Source: Collinsella sp.
GTDB taxonomy: Bacteria; Actinomycetota; Coriobacteriia; Coriobacteriales; Coriobacteriaceae
DNA length: 41,744 nucleotides
Direction: 5' to 3'
NCBI GenBank assembly: GCA_019414205.1
Contig: DXML01000015.1
Location: 1 to 41,744, forward strand
Shown here: piece by piece, positions 25,129-32,521 of the stretch
Position numbering within the stretch: position 1 is the first letter of the stretch
Layout: every line of letters begins with the position of its first letter
Notes under the pieces: model-generated
Databases searched by the model: none
What the model saw: only the letters and a program-made list of their open reading frames with translations
What the model was told of the DNA's origin: nothing
Made by a program: the position numbers and the translations under genes

Positions 25129-26049
25129 GTGGCAACTCAGAAATTCACCGGCGTTATCCCTCCCGTCGTTGTTCCCGATACCGAAGACCACCAGCTCGAC
25201 GTTGCCTCCTTTGAGCGCAGCATCAACCGCATGATCGATGCCGGCGTCGATGGCCTGTTCTTCCTGGGCTCTTCGGGCGAGGTCGTTTTCTCCACCGACG
25301 AGCGTCGTCGCCAGATCATCGCCGAGGCCGTTCGTATCGTCGACCACCGCGTGCCCGTCCTGGTCGGCATCATCGATACCGAGACCGAGCGCATGATCGA
25401 GCACGGTAAGGTCGCTCAGGAGCTGGGCGCCGATGCGCTTGTCGCCACCTGCCCGTTCTATGCCCTGCAGGGCATGACCGAGGTCGAGGAGCACTTCCGC
25501 ATCCTGCACGAGGAGCTCGACCTGCCCATCTTTGCCTATGACATTCCCGTCTGCGTTCACACCAAGCTCCCCTGGAAGCTCCTTGCCAAGCTCGGCGCCG
25601 AGGGCGTCCTTGCTGGCGTCAAGGATTCCTCGGGTGATGACATCTCGTTCCGCTATCTCGTTCAGGAGAACGAGAAGAACGGCCATCCGATGAGCATCCT
25701 CACCGGTCACGAGGTTGTTGTCGACGGCGCTTACCTCGGTGGCGCCGACGGTTCTGTCCCGGGCCTTGCCAACGTTGAGCCCGAGGGCTACGTGCGCCAG
25801 TGGAAGGCCGCTCAGGCCGGCGACTGGGCTACCGTCAAGGCCGAGCAGGATCGCCTCAATGAGATTTCGCACATCTGGGACGTCACCTCGGGCGTCCAGG
25901 GCTATGCCGGTGGCGTCGGCGCCTTCAAGACCGCTATGAACCTCATGGGCATCTTCGACAGCCCGACCATGCCGCGCCCGGTGAAGGCCATGACCGGCGA
26001 GAACGTCGAGGCGATTAGGAAGGTCCTTCAGGACAACGGTCTCCTGTAA
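25129..26049 (+). CDS. nanA: N-acetylneuraminate lyase/DHDPS-family aldolase
   Basis: A 306-aa TIM-barrel class I aldolase of the NAL/DHDPS family. The predicted reaction splits N-acetylneuraminate into ManNAc and pyruvate in the cytosol. Y137 (FAYDIP) and the Schiff-base lysine K165 (GVKDSSGD) sit at the same numbers as in E. coli NanA. The pyruvate-carboxylate loop is GSSGE. However, the sugar-contacting pair of E. coli (Asp191-Glu192) reads G-H-E here and Thr167 is Ser, so the substrate rests mainly on neighbours nanK and nanE. The start is GTG 25129 with AAGGAG at 25117-25122; a longer frame to 25045 overlaps the upstream gene without a ribosome site. A long hairpin follows. Confidence 0.8.
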   Translation: MATQKFTGVIPPVVVPDTEDHQLDVASFERSINRMIDAGVDGLFFLGSSGEVVFSTDERRRQIIAEAVRIVDHRVPVLVGIIDTETERMIEHGKVAQELGADALVATCPFYALQGMTEVEEHFRILHEELDLPIFAYDIPVCVHTKLPWKLLAKLGAEGVLAGVKDSSGDDISFRYLVQENEKNGHPMSILTGHEVVVDGAYLGGADGSVPGLANVEPEGYVRQWKAAQAGDWATVKAEQDRLNEISHIWDVTSGVQGYAGGVGAFKTAMNLMGIFDSPTMPRPVKAMTGENVEAIRKVLQDNGLL

Positions 26050-26078
26050 AGCTTCCCAGGCACCCGACCTCGCCGTTC

Positions 26079-26120
26079 AACCGTGTGGCCATGACCCATT
26101 AGGTCAATGGCCACACGGTT
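26079..26120 (+). terminator. Long stem-loop after the lyase gene
   Basis: AACCGTGTGGCCATGACC (26079-26096) pairs with GGTC-A-ATGGCCACACGGTT (26102-26120) over 18 bp with one bulged A and a 5-nt loop. The tail TTTCTC is short, so it may be a leaky terminator before the kinase gene. Confidence 0.7.
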
Positions 26121-26220
26121 TCTCGGCGATCTCGGACACCTGGAAAACCTTTACTGCGCTGTGACGGCTAGCCTGACGGCGCATTTCCTGTAGTTGTTTT
26201 TATCTCCGAAGGAGAGCGAC

Positions 26221-27186
26221 ATGGAGAACAAGTACGTCTGCTCTGTCGATATCGGCGGAACTAAAATTGCGACTGCCATCATGGAGTACCCGGCTGACGG
26301 TAGTGTGCCCCATCCCGTTTTTGAGGCCGAGGTTCCTACCGAGGCCCAGGAGGGCGGCGAGGCCGTCTTCCAGCGTATCGAGGCGTCTATCAAGGCCGCT
26401 CTTGAGGCGAATCCCGATGTCGAGGTTCTCGGTGTCGGTATCGGTGCCGCAGGCGTCGTCGATCCCAAGACGGGCGCCATCGCGTATGCCAACGAGATTA
26501 TGCCCGGCTGGTCTGGCGTTCAGTTGGGGCCGCGTCTGCGCGAGGACCTTGGTCTTCCCGTTGCCGTTGTGGGCGACGTGCAGGCTCATGCTCTGGGCGA
26601 GGCCCACTGGGGCGTCGGCAAGGGCAAGTTCTCCGTCTTGTGTCTTGGCATCGGTACGGGCATCGGCGGCGCATATGTCGAGAACGGCCGTGTGATGCAG
26701 GGCTTCCATGGTGCTGCCGGTCATATGGGCCACATCGAGTGCTCGGCTGCCGCCGGCATTCCCTGCGCCTGCGGGCGTTCCGGCCATCTTGAGTCTGTTG
26801 CTTCGGGCACCTCGATTGGCCGTATGTACGACGAACGCTTCGGTCGAGTTGACCCCAGCCGGCCTTCGGTCGGTCGCGACGTGAACGACCTGTGTCGTGC
26901 TGGCGACGCAAAGGCGACCGAGGTCATCCATGACGCCGGCTTTGCGCTGGGCGCCAGCTTGGGCTCGCTTGCTAACATTCTGGATCCAGAGGTCATCGTG
27001 CTTTCGGGCGGCGTAATTCATCAGGGTCCCGATTGGCGTTCGCAGACGTGGAAGGATTCGGTGCACGAGGGCTATGCCAGCCAGGCGCTCGATCCGCTCC
27101 AGGACACGCCGATTCTCATCGGGTCTCTGGAGGGCGATGCTCCGCTCATCGGTGCCGCCGAACACCTTCTTGCGTCGTTGAAGTAA
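26221..27186 (+). CDS. nanK: ROK-family kinase, probable N-acetylmannosamine kinase
   Basis: A 321-aa sugar kinase of the ROK family, predicted to phosphorylate ManNAc at C6 using ATP. The phosphate-1 motif SVDIGGTKIATAIM opens the protein, and a second phosphate region is GIGTGIGGAYVENG. The zinc motif reads GHIECSAAAGIPCACGRSGH, then LE, so the last usual Cys is His. The ATG at 26221 has GAAGGAG at 26208-26214; the longer frame from 26194 is less likely. It lies 171 nt after the lyase gene, past a strong hairpin, and may have its own promoter. Glucose or GlcNAc kinase activity is possible for the family; ManNAc is inferred from adjacent nanE. Confidence 0.85.
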   Translation: MENKYVCSVDIGGTKIATAIMEYPADGSVPHPVFEAEVPTEAQEGGEAVFQRIEASIKAALEANPDVEVLGVGIGAAGVVDPKTGAIAYANEIMPGWSGVQLGPRLREDLGLPVAVVGDVQAHALGEAHWGVGKGKFSVLCLGIGTGIGGAYVENGRVMQGFHGAAGHMGHIECSAAAGIPCACGRSGHLESVASGTSIGRMYDERFGRVDPSRPSVGRDVNDLCRAGDAKATEVIHDAGFALGASLGSLANILDPEVIVLSGGVIHQGPDWRSQTWKDSVHEGYASQALDPLQDTPILIGSLEGDAPLIGAAEHLLASLK

Positions 27187-27203
27187 ACATAACTACCAAG
27201 TGC

Positions 27204-27301
27204 GCCTTCTGAGGTGCCGCAGATTGACGTGAAAGAGGAGCGAAGCGTACTTCGGTACGCGAGCGACGGTTTGAACGTCAAGGTGCGGTGTCTCAGAAGG
27301 C
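27204..27301. repeat. 98-nt imperfect palindrome, candidate structured RNA or REP-like element
   Basis: Outer arms GCCTTCTGAG (27204-27213) and CTCAGAAGGC (27292-27301) are exact complements. Inward come CCGCA/TGCGG and TTGACGT (27224-27230)/ACGTCAA (27275-27281). The apex GCGTAC-TTCG-GTACGC (27245-27260) carries a UUCG tetraloop. Between apex and base lie purine-rich internal loops. The element ends 9 nt before the nanE ribosome site. It could be a repeated genome element or a cis-acting RNA. Confidence 0.7.
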
Positions 27302-27326
27302 TGTTTTGAGAAAGGTTGAGTCGCAC

Positions 27327-28013
27327 ATGACCGTTGATCCTTTGATTCAATCCCTGAAGGGTAAGCTCGTCGTGAGCGTTCAGGCGTATATGGGCGAGCC
27401 GCTTCGTACGCCCGAGACCATGGCTCAAATGTCTCGCGCTTGCGAACTCGGCGGCGCCGCCGCCATTCGCTGCCAGGGCCTTGCCGACATTGCCGCCATT
27501 AAGGGTCGCTGTGAGGTTCCTGTTATCGGCCTGTGGAAGGATGGGCACGAGGGCGTTTACATCACGCCGACGCTGCGTCACGCTCGCGCCTGCGTTGCTG
27601 CCGGTGCCGATATCGTGGCGATCGACGCCACCGATCGTCCGCGCCCCGATGGCAAGACGGTCGAGGATACCTTCCGCCCGCTGCACGAGGAGGGTGTGCT
27701 CCTGATGGCGGATTGTGCCACCATCGAGGACATTCGCCGTGCGGTTGATATGGGCTTCGACCTTGTATCCACCACGCTTTCTCATGGTGTCGCCGCCATC
27801 GACTGCACCATGGCCGATGGCCCCGATCTGCCGCTCCTGCGTCAGGCGACCGAGGAATTTCCCGGTCTTCCCATCATCTGCGAGGGCCGCGTTCACACGC
27901 CCGAGGAGGCTCGCGCCGCGATCGATGCGGGCGCCTGGGCCGTTGTCGTCGGCACTGCCATCACGCATCCCACGAGTATTACGAGTTGGTTCAAGGCTGC
28001 GCTTGAGGCGTAA
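27327..28013 (+). CDS. nanE: N-acylglucosamine-6-phosphate 2-epimerase
   Basis: NanE converts ManNAc-6-P to GlcNAc-6-P. The product is 228 aa, a TIM barrel of normal length. Family motifs include KLVVSVQAYMGEPL near the N-terminus, GLWKDGHEG, DIVAIDATDRPRPDG, LMADCATIEDIRRA and the phosphate-binding AWAVVVGTAITHP. The ATG at 27327 has AAAGGTTGAG directly upstream; the frame is open to 27288, but that start would lie inside the palindrome. It is the last gene of the operon; nagA and nagB, needed next, are not in this window. Confidence 0.93.
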   Translation: MTVDPLIQSLKGKLVVSVQAYMGEPLRTPETMAQMSRACELGGAAAIRCQGLADIAAIKGRCEVPVIGLWKDGHEGVYITPTLRHARACVAAGADIVAIDATDRPRPDGKTVEDTFRPLHEEGVLLMADCATIEDIRRAVDMGFDLVSTTLSHGVAAIDCTMADGPDLPLLRQATEEFPGLPIICEGRVHTPEEARAAIDAGAWAVVVGTAITHPTSITSWFKAALEA

Positions 28014-28064
28014 GACAGGCCTCGTATCCGCTCGGGGCGGTATACTCAATATAGGCAATTGACC

Positions 28065-28101
28065 GCGCGGGATCCGGGTTGCTGGGTCCCGCGCTTGTTT
28101 T
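28065..28101 (+). terminator. Terminator of the nan operon (or rapZ leader attenuator)
   Basis: GCGCGGGATCC (28065-28075) pairs with GGGTCCCGCGC (28084-28094) over 11 positions with a T-G wobble, followed by TTGTTTT. A TATACT at 28041-28046 lies upstream of it; if used as the rapZ promoter -10, the hairpin would sit in the rapZ leader. Confidence 0.7.
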
Positions 28102-28114
28102 CGGGAGGCAACAC

Positions 28115-29035
28115 ATGCAAAAGGGAGATGCCATGGATGCGGCGGAGCGCTCGGAGCGCATCCCCGATATCGTCATCATCACCGGAATGTCCGGATCGGG
28201 CCGCACGCAGGCCATGCACGTGTTCGAGGACATGGGCTATTTTTGCATCGATAACCTGCCTCCGCGTCTGATCGCCCAGCTTGCCGAGCTCGTCGGCATC
28301 AATACGGGCGTGGGCAGGCATCTCGCCGTCACCTGCGATTTGCGTAGCCAGGGACTGTTTGACGAGTTGCTCGATGCGGTCGCCGCGCTCGAAGAACGCG
28401 AGATGAGCTGCGACATCGTGTTCCTAGAGGCTTCTGACGAGGTGCTGATCCGTCGTTATAGCGAAAACCGCCGCCGTCATCCCATTGCCAAACCGGGGGA
28501 GACTACGGCCGATGCCATTCAGCGCGAGCGCCTTCAGCTGCAGGGCGTGCGCGATCGAGCCGATATGATTATCGACACGAGCCGTCTGCGCACCTCTGCG
28601 CTGCGCAACAAGCTACGTATGGCATTTTCCGAACTGTCCGACCAACAGCTCATGGACGTCCATGTGTTCTCGTTTGGCTTTAAGCACGGCATGCCCGTCG
28701 AGGCGGACATTATGATCGACGTCCGCTTCCTGCCCAATCCGTTCTACGATCCCGAGATGCGCACGATGACCGGTCTCGATAAAAAGGTCTCGGATTTTGT
28801 TCTGGACCATCCCAAGACGCAGGAGTTTTGGAAGGCTTGGACACGGCTACTCGATACGGTGATGCCGGGCTATATCGCGGAGGGTAAACCGCAGCTTTCT
28901 ATCGCCATCGGCTGCACGGGCGGACAGCACCGTAGCGTCGCCATTGCCGAGGCCACGGCCCGTTACCTGGAAGGCGCCCAGTATCACGTGAGCATCTCCC
29001 ACCGCGATCTGTCGCGCGCCAACACGAAGGCATAG
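28115..29035 (+). CDS. rapZ: RapZ-family nucleotide-binding protein
   Basis: A 306-aa protein of the RapZ (YvcJ) family. In E. coli RapZ binds the sRNA GlmZ and senses GlcN-6-P; in Gram-positives the role is less clear. The P-loop ITGMSGSGRT uses Arg in place of Lys, as commonly seen in actinobacterial members, and is followed by GYFCIDNLPP. The C-terminal motif IAIGCTGGQHRSVAIAE is intact. Two starts are about equal: ATG 28115 (GGGAGG at 28103-28108) and ATG 28133 (AGGGAG), the latter giving 300 aa. whiA begins 6 nt after the stop. The yvcK gene usually found between rapZ and whiA is absent. A link to amino-sugar metabolism from the adjacent nan operon is tempting but unproven. Confidence 0.92.
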   Translation: MQKGDAMDAAERSERIPDIVIITGMSGSGRTQAMHVFEDMGYFCIDNLPPRLIAQLAELVGINTGVGRHLAVTCDLRSQGLFDELLDAVAALEEREMSCDIVFLEASDEVLIRRYSENRRRHPIAKPGETTADAIQRERLQLQGVRDRADMIIDTSRLRTSALRNKLRMAFSELSDQQLMDVHVFSFGFKHGMPVEADIMIDVRFLPNPFYDPEMRTMTGLDKKVSDFVLDHPKTQEFWKAWTRLLDTVMPGYIAEGKPQLSIAIGCTGGQHRSVAIAEATARYLEGAQYHVSISHRDLSRANTKA

Positions 29036-29041
29036 GCCTGC

Positions 29042-29971
29042 ATGTCGTTTACCGCTGAGGTGCGCGACGAGCTTGCGCGCTGCGAACCCGAATGTGAATA
29101 CTGCGACTTGTCGACACTTGCCGCCCTCACGCGCGTGAGTGGTACGCTCTCGCTTACCGGCTCTGGGCGGTATCGTTTGACGGTTGCGACTGAGACGGGA
29201 GCCGTCGCACGCACGATGATCACGCTGACACATCGCATCCTTAAGCTCAAAACGGAATTCACCGTTCGTAAATCGGTCTTGCATAAGGTCCGTAATTATC
29301 TCATTACCCTGCCCGATCAACCCGACCTGGACAAGGCTCTGGTGCTGCTGGGCATTCTAGACCGCAGGGGAGGGCTCGTCGCTGGTGTTCCCCGACACAT
29401 CGTTGCCCGTCCCTGCTGCAGGCTTGCCTACATCCGCGGCGCGCTCATCGCGGGTGGCTTCGTGGCCGATCCGCGCGGCGATTTTCATTTGGAGATCGCG
29501 GTGCAGGGCGAGCAATATGCTAAGGGGCTTTGCGACCTGTTGGGGCAGATTGGGGTCCATGCTCGTGTTAATGCACGGCGGGGGTCATATGCCGTGTACA
29601 TTAAGAGCGCCGAGGAAATCGAGCATCTATTAAAGCTGATTGGTGCCAAGCGCAGCGTTGCCGAGATTGAGGAGGCGCGCGCGGTCAAGTTGGTTAAGAA
29701 CGATGTGAACCGTCGCGTGAACGCCGAGCTCGCCAACCAGACCAGAAGCGCCGGTGCTGCCCAACATCAGCTTGCGCTTATCGATGAGCTCGAGCAGCGC
29801 GGCCTTCGCGATGCGCTTCCGGATGCCTTGGCGGTCTTTTGCGACCTGCGCGAGCGCTATCCCGATCTGTCGCTGCGTGATTTAGGGGAGATGGCTGACC
29901 CTCCCTTGTCGAAGTCGGCCCTCTACCATCGTGTTTTACGTCTTGAAAAGCTCATTGAAGCAAACAAGTAG
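29042..29971 (+). CDS. whiA: DNA-binding protein WhiA
   Basis: A 309-aa WhiA regulator: an N-terminal degenerate LAGLIDADG homing-endonuclease-like fold (AYIRGALIAGGFVADP) followed by a C-terminal helix-turn-helix (LSLRDLGEMADPPLSKSALYHR). In Streptomyces WhiA controls sporulation and in Firmicutes it affects division and chromosome segregation; its role in non-sporulating Coriobacteriia is unknown. Cysteines near the N-terminus (CEPECEYC) form a small cluster. The start is ATG 29042, 6 nt after rapZ, with no clear terminator after the gene. Confidence 0.94.
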   Translation: MSFTAEVRDELARCEPECEYCDLSTLAALTRVSGTLSLTGSGRYRLTVATETGAVARTMITLTHRILKLKTEFTVRKSVLHKVRNYLITLPDQPDLDKALVLLGILDRRGGLVAGVPRHIVARPCCRLAYIRGALIAGGFVADPRGDFHLEIAVQGEQYAKGLCDLLGQIGVHARVNARRGSYAVYIKSAEEIEHLLKLIGAKRSVAEIEEARAVKLVKNDVNRRVNAELANQTRSAGAAQHQLALIDELEQRGLRDALPDALAVFCDLRERYPDLSLRDLGEMADPPLSKSALYHRVLRLEKLIEANK

Positions 29972-29980
29972 TTTAAAGTA

Positions 29981-30030
29981 TTGACGTATATACGGATTTA
30001 GCTGCTATTTTATTCTTTAAAACGTTTTAA
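29981..30030 (+). promoter_or_regulatory. Upstream gap promoter with cre-like palindrome
   Basis: TTGACG (29981-29986) and TATTTT (30006-30011) are a possible -35/-10 pair with a 19-nt spacer; GCTATT gives 17 nt. TTAAAACGTTTTAA at 30017-30030 is a perfect 14-bp palindrome with the central CG typical of LacI-family operators, two bases off the catabolite cre consensus. It would overlap the transcription start and act as a roadblock. Confidence 0.5.
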
Positions 30031-30062
30031 CGTAAATTTGATTTTCAATTTCGAGCATTCTC

Positions 30063-30092
30063 GTGAAATTCAAGTCAAAAAAAAGGTATATT
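30063..30092 (+). promoter_or_regulatory. Second gap promoter candidate
   Basis: GTGAAA (30063-30068), an 18-nt spacer rich in A, and TATATT (30087-30092) resemble a promoter 73 nt before the gap start. The A8 tract in the spacer could bend the DNA. Confidence 0.45.
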
Positions 30093-30164
30093 AGGCGAGT
30101 GGTTAGTTTGTGGGCCTCAACGGCGGGCGCTGTAGCTTGCGGGGGCCTTACGAAAGGAGACACA

Positions 30165-31190
30165 ATGGCAGTAAAGGTTGCTATTAACGGCTTCGGTCGC
30201 ATCGGTCGTCTGGCTTTCCGTCAGATGTTCGGTCATGAGGGCTCCGAGATTGTCGCTATCAACGACCTCACCTCTCCCGATATGCTCGCTTACCTGCTGA
30301 AGTACGACTCCACGCAGGGCAACTACGCTCGCGATCACGAGGTCGTTGCTGGCGAGGATTCCATCACCGTTGACGGCAAGGAGATCAAGATCTACAAGGA
30401 GGCCGACGCCAACAACCTGCCTTGGGGCGACCTCGACGTCGACGTCGTTCTCGAGTGCACCGGCTTCTACACCAGCAAGGCTAAGGCTCAGGCCCACATC
30501 AACGCTGGCGCCAAGAAGGTCGTCATCTCCGCTCCGGCCGGCAGCGATCTGCCCACCATCGTGTACAACGTCAACCACGAGACGCTGACCGCTGAGGACA
30601 ACATCATCTCCGCTGCTTCCTGCACCACCAACTGCCTCGCCCCGATGGCCAAGGGTCTGAACGACTTCGCTCCCATCGTGTCCGGCATCATGACCACCAT
30701 TCACGCCTGGACCGGCGACCAGATGCCGCTCGACGGCCCGCAGCGCAAGGGCAACAAGCGTCGTAGCCGCGCCTGCGCCGTCAACATCGTCCCCAACACC
30801 ACCGGTGCTGCCAAGGCTATCGGCCTGGTTCTCCCCGAGCTCAACGGTAAGCTCATCGGTGCCGCCCAGCGCGTCCCGACGCCGACCGGCTCCATCACCA
30901 ACCTCTACGCTGTCGTTGACAAGAAGGTCACCGTCGACGAGGTCAACGCCGCTATGAAGGCCTACGCTTCCACCATCTCCGAGACCTTCGGTTACAACGA
31001 GGACGACATCGTCTCCACCGACATCATCGGCGAGACCCACGGCTCCATCTTCGACGCCACTCAGACCATGTGCTCTGACCTCGGCAACGGCCAGACCCTC
31101 GTTCAGGTCACCTCTTGGTACGACAACGAGAACTCTTACACCTCTCAGATGGTCCGCACCATCAAGTACTTCGAGAAGTTCGTTGCTTAA
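30165..31190 (+). CDS. gap: Glyceraldehyde-3-phosphate dehydrogenase, type I
   Basis: A cytosolic NAD-dependent glycolytic enzyme making 1,3-bisphosphoglycerate. It is 341 aa. The N-terminal Rossmann motif INGFGRIGRL is followed by the catalytic block ISAASCTTNCLAPMAK, the HAWTGDQ stretch, RRSRACAVNIVPNTTGAAKA and the C-terminal SWYDNENSYTSQMVRTI. The ATG at 30165 has AAAGGAGA at 30153-30160; an in-frame extension to 30063 would start inside the promoter. Extremely biased codon use suggests very high expression. A terminator separates it from pgk, so gap can be expressed alone. Confidence 0.97.
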   Translation: MAVKVAINGFGRIGRLAFRQMFGHEGSEIVAINDLTSPDMLAYLLKYDSTQGNYARDHEVVAGEDSITVDGKEIKIYKEADANNLPWGDLDVDVVLECTGFYTSKAKAQAHINAGAKKVVISAPAGSDLPTIVYNVNHETLTAEDNIISAASCTTNCLAPMAKGLNDFAPIVSGIMTTIHAWTGDQMPLDGPQRKGNKRRSRACAVNIVPNTTGAAKAIGLVLPELNGKLIGAAQRVPTPTGSITNLYAVVDKKVTVDEVNAAMKAYASTISETFGYNEDDIVSTDIIGETHGSIFDATQTMCSDLGNGQTLVQVTSWYDNENSYTSQMVRTIKYFEKFVA

Positions 31191-31229
31191 TTTAGCTTTT
31201 AGCGAATAGCTCGTTGAGCGTCTAAAGAA

Positions 31230-31274
31230 GGGCGCGGCCTTATAGGGCTTACACCCTAGGGTCGCGCCCTTTTT
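31230..31274 (+). terminator. Terminator between gap and pgk
   Basis: GGGCGCG (31230-31236) pairs with CGCGCCC (31263-31269) with an inner TAGGG/CCCTA stem, followed by TTTTT. It makes gap separable from pgk, perhaps with partial read-through. Confidence 0.85.
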
Positions 31275-31330
31275 ATAGGAAATCGTCTGCCGTAATGGGA
31301 GGCAGACACGTACGAAAGGTAGAAGCAAAC

Positions 31331-32521
31331 ATGGCCTTTACCAAGAAGACCGTCCGCGACATCGATGTCGACGGCAAGCGCGTTCTCGTCCGCGTTGACT
31401 TCAACGTGCCTATCAAGGATGGCGTCGTTGGCGACACCACCCGCATCAAGGCTGCCCTGCCCACCATCAACTACCTCGTTGAGCACAACGCTCGCGTCAT
31501 CCTCATGAGCCACCTCGGCCGTCCCGAGGGCACCGGCTTCCAGCCTGAGCTCTCCCTTGAGCCTGTCGCCAAGAAGCTCGCTGAGCTCTCTGGTCTCGAT
31601 GTTGCCTTTGTCGCCGACACCTACGGCGAGAAGGCTGCTGAGGCTGTCGCCGCCGTCGAGCCGGGCAAGGTCCTCGTTCTCGAGAACGTCCGTTTCGACA
31701 AGCGTGAGAAGAAGAACGATCCCGAGATCGCCAAGAAGCTCGCTTCCTATGGTGACGTCTTCGTTCTCGATGCCTTCGGCACCGCTCACCGCGCCCAGGG
31801 TTCCGTCGTGGGCCCCGCCGCTTACCTGCCTGCCGTCGCCGGCTTCCTGCTCGAGAAGGAGGTCGACACGCTGACCGGCATCTTCGCCGAGCCCGAGCGC
31901 CCCTTCGTCGCTATCGTCGGCGGTTCCAAGGTTTCTTCCAAGATCGGCGTTCTCGATCACCTCATCGACTCCGCTGACACCCTGATCATCGGTGGCGGCA
32001 TGGCCTACACCTTCTTCCTGGCTCAGGGCCTGACCGTCGGTCAGTCCCTCAAGGAAGAGGACTGGGTCGAGCGCGCCGGCGAGATGCTCAAGAAGGCCGA
32101 GGAGAAGGGCGTCAAGATCCTGCTCCCCATCGACAACCGCGTTGCTGATCACTTTGGCGAGGATGCTGTCCCCGAGGTTGTCGCTTCCGACGCTATCCCC
32201 GACGACCGTGAGGGTATGGACATCGGCCCCAAGACCGAGGAGCTCTACGCCGAGGCTGTCAAGGGTGCCAAGACTGTGTTCTGGAATGGCCCCATGGGCG
32301 TCTTCGAGTTCGATAACTTCGCTCACGGCACCCAGGCTATCGCCGAGGCTGTCGCCGAGGCTGATTGCACCTCGATCATCGGTGGTGGCGACTCTGTCGC
32401 AGCCGTCAACAAGTTCAACCTGGCCGACAAGATGAGCTGGATCTCTACCGGTGGTGGCGCTTCCATGGAGCTCGTCGAGGGTAAGGCCCTGCCCGGAGTG
32501 GAGGCGCTTCTCGATGCCTAA
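31331..32521 (+). CDS. pgk: Phosphoglycerate kinase
   Basis: Glycolytic kinase that makes ATP from 1,3-bisphosphoglycerate. It is 396 aa, standard length. Visible motifs are RVDFNVP, LMSHLGRPEG, the GGSKVSSKI nucleotide site, VFWNGPMGVFE and the C-terminal GGGDSVAAV. The ATG at 31331 lies downstream of GAAAGG; the frame extends back to 31295 without a ribosome site. The stop overlaps the tpiA start by 8 nt (ATGCCTAA). Codon use is highly biased. Confidence 0.97.
   Translation: MAFTKKTVRDIDVDGKRVLVRVDFNVPIKDGVVGDTTRIKAALPTINYLVEHNARVILMSHLGRPEGTGFQPELSLEPVAKKLAELSGLDVAFVADTYGEKAAEAVAAVEPGKVLVLENVRFDKREKKNDPEIAKKLASYGDVFVLDAFGTAHRAQGSVVGPAAYLPAVAGFLLEKEVDTLTGIFAEPERPFVAIVGGSKVSSKIGVLDHLIDSADTLIIGGGMAYTFFLAQGLTVGQSLKEEDWVERAGEMLKKAEEKGVKILLPIDNRVADHFGEDAVPEVVASDAIPDDREGMDIGPKTEELYAEAVKGAKTVFWNGPMGVFEFDNFAHGTQAIAEAVAEADCTSIIGGGDSVAAVNKFNLADKMSWISTGGGASMELVEGKALPGVEALLDA

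Noticed and set aside
27204..27301. Assignment of this element to a named RNA motif such as Collinsella-1
   Set aside because: I cannot recall the motif consensus well enough to compare, so it is described only as a candidate structure.
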